From the NCBI GenBank assembly GCA_002386465.1, contig DGIT01000141.1:1-10944 (forward strand): DNA of 10,944 nt. Reading direction: 5' to 3'. A program made the translations under genes and the position numbers. Shown piece by piece: positions 8,440-10,944 of this stretch. The DNA comes from Burkholderiales bacterium UBA4615 (lineage in GTDB: Bacteria > Pseudomonadota > Gammaproteobacteria > Burkholderiales > Burkholderiaceae_E). How positions within the stretch are numbered: the stretch's first letter is position 1; every line of letters begins with the position of its first letter. The notes under the pieces were generated by a model. That model was not told the origin of the DNA, made no database searches, and worked only from the letters and a program-made list of their open reading frames with translations.

Positions 8440-8454
8440 GCCGACCGGGTCGGC
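8440..8454. promoter_or_regulatory. Perfect 15-bp dyad, candidate operator
   Basis: GCCGACC-G-GGTCGGC is a perfect inverted repeat with 7-base arms around one base. It lies in the region between the divergent CoA-transferase and Bug receptor genes, 67 bases upstream of the ATG at 8373 and about 135 bases upstream of the TTG at 8589. The size and symmetry fit a dimeric repressor site; no regulator gene is in view. Confidence 0.45.
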
Positions 8455-8476
8455 TCATGAGGCGGTCAATGGAAGT

Positions 8477-8488
8477 CTGCATGCAGGC
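8477..8488. repeat. Palindrome CTGCATGCAG with motif shared by both Bug genes
   Basis: The 10-bp palindrome CTGCATGCAG (8477-8486) is part of an 11-base string, TGCATGCAGGC (8478-8488), that recurs at 10882-10892 upstream of the second Bug gene. The two copies lie about 100 and 128 bases upstream of the respective start codons, in opposite orientation to their genes, though the core is symmetric. Confidence 0.35.
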
Positions 8489-8523
8489 ATCATGACCACC
8501 ACAAACGGATCTGTTGAAAAGCG

Positions 8524-8552
8524 TTGCAGACCCCGTGGCAAGTCGCTAACTT
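8524..8552 (+). promoter_or_regulatory. Weak sigma-70-like promoter candidate for the first Bug receptor
   Basis: TTGCAG (8524-8529) and TAACTT (8547-8552) are separated by 17 bases, 36 bases upstream of the TTG start. Each hexamer matches only three of six consensus positions, so this rests mostly on spacing and position. Confidence 0.25.
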
Positions 8553-8577
8553 GCCGGGCTGAACTCAGACACTCGAC

Positions 8578-8584
8578 AGGAGAC
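8578..8584 (+). promoter_or_regulatory. Shine-Dalgarno site supporting a TTG start
   Basis: AGGAGAC is followed by four bases and then TTG at 8589. This matches the spacing seen at two other genes in the window and is the main reason to accept TTG as the initiation codon. Confidence 0.65.
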
Positions 8585-8588
8585 CCTC

Positions 8589-9596
8589 TTGAGCCACGAT
8601 CCCATTCACGCTGAGCAACGCCGCCGCTTGTTGCAGTCGACTCTGGCCGCTATGACGCTGGCCACAACAGGCCGCATAGCCTGGGCGCAGTCACAGGTTG
8701 AGACGCTGAAGATCTTCACCGGATTTCCGCCGGGAGGCACCTCGGACACTTTATGCCGACGCGTTGCCGAGCGCATGCCCTCCACCGGCTACGCACGTGC
8801 AGCGGTTGTGGAAAACCGAACCGGCGCAGGCGGTCAGATTGCCGTCCAGGCCACACGCACCGCGCCGGCCGATGGCAGCACCCTGCTGCAGACGCCGATG
8901 TCGATGCTGGGGATTTATCCGCATATCTATCGCAAGCTGCCTTATGACCCGATCGCCGACCTCTCACCGGTCTCGCTGGGTTGCACCTTCGATTTCGGAT
9001 TAGCCGTGGGGCCGATGGTGCCGGCCTCGGTGCGCACCGTCTCAGAGTTCCTCGCCTGGTGCCGCCAAAACCCGGCGCAGGCCAATTTCGGCTCACCAGC
9101 GGCCGGTTCGATGCCGCATTTCATTGGCGCGTTGCTTGGCCATGCGAGTGGCGTGCCGCTCAACCATGTGGCTTTTCGCGGCACGCAGCCTGCCATTCTT
9201 GACATGATTGGTGGGCAGATCGCTGCGGTGTCTGGTCCGATCGGTGAATTTACCCAGCACGTTGCGGCAGGAAAATGTCGATTGCTGGGCGCATCGGGTG
9301 ACAAGCGCAGTCCCTTTGCACCGAATACCCCGACCTTCGTTGAGCAAGGCTTCAAGGACATGAGCTTCAGCGAGTGGTTCGGATTTTTCGTGCCCGCCAA
9401 GACGCCCAATGACGTGATTGCACGACTCAATACCGCGTTGCGCAGCGCGCTTGCGGCACCTGAAACGGTCAACGGACTGGCCACGATGGGCCTGGAGGCC
9501 CGTTCGTCTTCACCAGCCGAACTGGCGGCGCTTCTGAAGGCTGACACCGAGCGCTGGGGCCCGCTGGTGAAGACGATTGGTTTTACCGCCGATTAA
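8589..9596 (+). CDS. Bug/TctC-family periplasmic solute receptor
   Basis: The 335-residue protein belongs to the Bug family (Bordetella uptake gene; TctC-type receptor), whose members bind carboxylic acids or related small molecules in the periplasm. The N-terminus has a twin-arginine-like stretch (Arg11-Arg13, then Leu-Leu-Gln), a hydrophobic core, and a likely cleavage site after Ala-Trp-Ala (31-33). Family blocks follow: Gly-Phe-Pro-Pro-Gly-Gly-Thr-Ser-Asp-Thr (45-54), Glu-Asn-Arg-Thr-Gly-Ala-Gly-Gly (75-82), Tyr-Asp-Pro-x-x-Asp-Leu (119-125), Gly-Ser-Pro-Ala-Ala-Gly-Ser (168-174) and 'VAFRGTQPAILDMIGGQIAA' (194-213). Length is normal for the family. The TTG start is supported by AGGAGAC four bases upstream. 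The gene diverges from the CoA-transferase pair, so its ligand may be the acid they activate. No TctA/TctB membrane genes are nearby; such orphan receptors are common in Burkholderiales. The ligand cannot be read from the sequence. Confidence 0.92.
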   Translation: MSHDPIHAEQRRRLLQSTLAAMTLATTGRIAWAQSQVETLKIFTGFPPGGTSDTLCRRVAERMPSTGYARAAVVENRTGAGGQIAVQATRTAPADGSTLLQTPMSMLGIYPHIYRKLPYDPIADLSPVSLGCTFDFGLAVGPMVPASVRTVSEFLAWCRQNPAQANFGSPAAGSMPHFIGALLGHASGVPLNHVAFRGTQPAILDMIGGQIAAVSGPIGEFTQHVAAGKCRLLGASGDKRSPFAPNTPTFVEQGFKDMSFSEWFGFFVPAKTPNDVIARLNTALRSALAAPETVNGLATMGLEARSSSPAELAALLKADTERWGPLVKTIGFTAD

Positions 9597-9627
9597 TCGT
9601 CCTCGGGTACAGCACGCCATCGACGCT

Positions 9628-9644
9628 TGCCCCTGAACGGGGCA
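9628..9644. terminator. Candidate hairpin between two convergent Bug genes
   Basis: A perfect 6-bp stem (TGCCCC / GGGGCA) with a 5-base loop lies in the 93-base gap between the two convergent receptor genes. No T-run follows on either strand, so it is at best a weak or Rho-assisted terminator. A further GGCAG / CTGCC pair lies in the same gap. Confidence 0.3.
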
Positions 9645-9689
9645 GCGCTGGTGGCAGGGTACGTGGTGGCATGGCTGCCTGGGTTGCAG

Positions 9690-10754
9690 TCAGTCGAGTG
9701 TGATCTTTGCCTTGCGGATGATGTCGCCAAGTCGTTTTTCTTCGTTGGCCCGGTAGGCGGTCGCCTCTTTGGGGTTGGTCCAGATCGCGGTTGCGCCACG
9801 GTCGAAAAACGCCTTCTTGAGCTCCGGGCTTTCCAGCGCCTGCTTCGAAAACATCGACAGACGTTCGACGACGGCCGGCGGAAGATTGGCAGGCCCGCAC
9901 AGCGATGCCCACGAGTTGAGGTCATAGCCTGGAAGAAACTCGGAGAGCGCTGGCATGTCCGGGACCACCGGACTGCGTGCAGCGCTGGTCACCCCATAGC
10001 CTTTGACCTTTCCGGCCTTGTATTGCGCGAGCGAGCCGGGGATGTTGTCGAAGATGATGTGCACCTGGCCGCCGATGACATCGGTCATTGCCGGGGCACC
10101 GCCTCGATAGGGTACGTGCGAAATATCGTCTTCGGCGAGGATACGAAAGAGTTCCCCGGAGATATGCAGCGTGGTGCCTAACCCGGATGAGGCATAGAGA
10201 TATTTTCCGGGATTACGCCGAAACAGTGTGATGAGTTCCGGGACTGTGCTGGCCTGCAGCCCAAGGTTGCCAACCAGAAAATTTGGCAGTGACCAGAGGT
10301 TGGTGATGAAGGTGAAGTCCTTGCCCGCATCGAAGGGCAGCTTGCCGGCTTTCAGCGTGGGCGAAATGCCATGCGATGAGACGCTGCCCATGCCAAGCGT
10401 GTAGCCATCGGGCTGAGCGCGTGCGATGGCTGCGACGCCGATGTCGCCGCCGCCACCGCCGATATTCTCGACGATGAACTGCTGCCCGGTCAGTTCGGTC
10501 ATTTTGGCGCAGTACAGCCGGGAGAGCGTGTCGGTGGCGCCGCCGGCGGGAAACTGGTTGATGTAGCGCACCGGTTTGGCGGGATAGGCGGCCTGCGCGC
10601 GGGCCTGACTGCCGATGATGAGCGGTGCGCCAAGGATTGTGCCCAGCGCTGCCCTGCGCGCGGGCGTGGGTGCGGGCGAAGTCGATGATGCGGCATCGGA
10701 AGCGGTGTCGCTCGATCCGGTTGCTTGCTCAGGGCGTTCAGGCATCGAATGCAT
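9690..10754 (-). CDS. Bug/TctC-family periplasmic solute receptor, second copy
   Basis: The protein has 354 residues from the ATG at 10754, chosen because AAGGAGAC lies four bases upstream. The frame is open to 10937, but the extra 61 residues have no ribosome-binding site and would bury the signal peptide. The N-region is unusually long, about 30 Ser/Thr/Ala/Pro-rich residues before Ala-Arg-Arg-Ala (32-35) and a hydrophobic core, with likely cleavage after Ala-Arg-Ala (51-53); this suits a Tat-type signal. Bug blocks are Phe-Pro-Ala-Gly-Gly-Ala-Thr-Asp-Thr (68-76), Glu-Asn-Ile-Gly-Gly-Gly-Gly-Gly (96-103), Phe-Asp-Ala-Gly-Lys-Asp-Phe (141-147), Tyr-Ala-Ser-Ser-Gly-Leu-Gly-Thr (187-194) and 'VPYRGGAPAMTDVIGGQVHI' (214-233). 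It is distinct from the neighbouring receptor, so it is not a recent duplicate and may bind a different ligand. No membrane-subunit genes are nearby. Confidence 0.92.
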   Translation of the reverse strand: MHSMPERPEQATGSSDTASDAASSTSPAPTPARRAALGTILGAPLIIGSQARAQAAYPAKPVRYINQFPAGGATDTLSRLYCAKMTELTGQQFIVENIGGGGGDIGVAAIARAQPDGYTLGMGSVSSHGISPTLKAGKLPFDAGKDFTFITNLWSLPNFLVGNLGLQASTVPELITLFRRNPGKYLYASSGLGTTLHISGELFRILAEDDISHVPYRGGAPAMTDVIGGQVHIIFDNIPGSLAQYKAGKVKGYGVTSAARSPVVPDMPALSEFLPGYDLNSWASLCGPANLPPAVVERLSMFSKQALESPELKKAFFDRGATAIWTNPKEATAYRANEEKRLGDIIRKAKITLD

Positions 10755-10758
10755 CAGA

Positions 10759-10766
10759 GTCTCCTT
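10759..10766 (-). promoter_or_regulatory. Shine-Dalgarno site deciding the start of the second Bug gene
   Basis: The minus strand reads AAGGAGAC followed by four bases and ATG at 10754. It rules in favour of this start over the open frame running to 10937. Confidence 0.7.
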
Positions 10767-10836
10767 ATGAATTTGTGCAGCATAAGTCAGCGCATCGGTC
10801 GGTTCAGTTTTGGGGTTATCTGACACTGCAGCGGAT

Positions 10837-10864
10837 GCGAAGCGTTGCCTCCTCGCCGCTTCGC
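10837..10864. promoter_or_regulatory. Inverted repeat upstream of the second Bug gene
   Basis: Perfect 8-base arms GCGAAGCG (10837-10844) and CGCTTCGC (10857-10864) flank 12 bases, giving a 28-base dyad 83 bases upstream of the ATG at 10754. It could be an operator or a leader hairpin. On the minus strand the loop contains AGGAGG, but no start codon follows at a useful distance. No strong promoter is recognised in 10767-10944. Confidence 0.4.
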
Positions 10865-10881
10865 GACTAGGGTGAGCGTTT

Positions 10882-10892
10882 TGCATGCAGGC
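10882..10892. repeat. Second copy of the TGCATGCAGGC motif
   Basis: The same 11 bases occur at 8478-8488 upstream of the other Bug gene. It lies 128 bases upstream of the ATG at 10754. With only two copies, shared regulation and chance cannot be separated. Confidence 0.3.
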
Positions 10893-10944
10893 GAGACCTA
10901 CACGATGACAGCTTCTACCGGGCGTGTTCACACCCACATCGACC

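Noticed and set aside
9627..10181. A 184-codon plus-strand frame opposite the second Bug gene
   Set aside because: It is antisense to conserved Bug blocks and the product is composition-driven without a recognised fold.
10755..10937. N-terminal extension of the second Bug receptor to the ATG at 10937
   Set aside because: It would place 61 extra residues before the signal region, and the strong AAGGAGAC site points to the ATG at 10754.

Overview
The window comes from a GC-rich bacterial chromosome. It looks like a beta-proteobacterium of the order Burkholderiales, perhaps Alcaligenaceae. The reasons are two orphan periplasmic receptors of the Bug/TctC type, which are strongly expanded in Bordetella, Achromobacter and relatives, two class III CoA-transferases, and several strong AGGAGAC Shine-Dalgarno sites. 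The genus is an inference; no rRNA or other marker gene is present. Coding density is high and no stretch of 300 bases lacks a gene. I see no tRNA, rRNA, CRISPR array, insertion sequence or phage gene.

Left part (1-1712). A cut-off gene entering from the left edge and a complete lipoprotein gene on the minus strand meet tail to tail. Their C-terminal halves look related, so they may be a pair of surface lipoproteins. A stand-alone CinA C-terminal-domain protein follows on the plus strand, divergent from the lipoprotein.

Middle part (1788-5769). A flavin-dependent monooxygenase with an NTF2/SnoaL-like N-terminal domain ends 9 bases inside the tail of a convergent gene for a RecF/OLD-like ATPase. 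A nitroreductase-family flavoprotein diverges from the ATPase across a 73-base control region that holds a helical-phase direct repeat.

Right part (5773-10754). Two paralogous CaiB/BaiF CoA-transferases lie in tandem on the minus strand. They diverge from a Bug/TctC receptor with a TTG start. A second Bug/TctC receptor faces it from the right. No TctA or TctB membrane subunit is present. The simplest reading is a carboxylate uptake and CoA-activation module: a periplasmic receptor captures an organic acid and a CoA-transferase activates it. The monooxygenase and nitroreductase could act on the same or related compounds, but nothing in the sequence identifies the substrate.

I did not find a convincing undescribed system. 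The best leads are the paired CoA-transferase/Bug locus with its dyad and shared motif, the lipoprotein pair, and the altered catalytic positions in the CinA-like protein.
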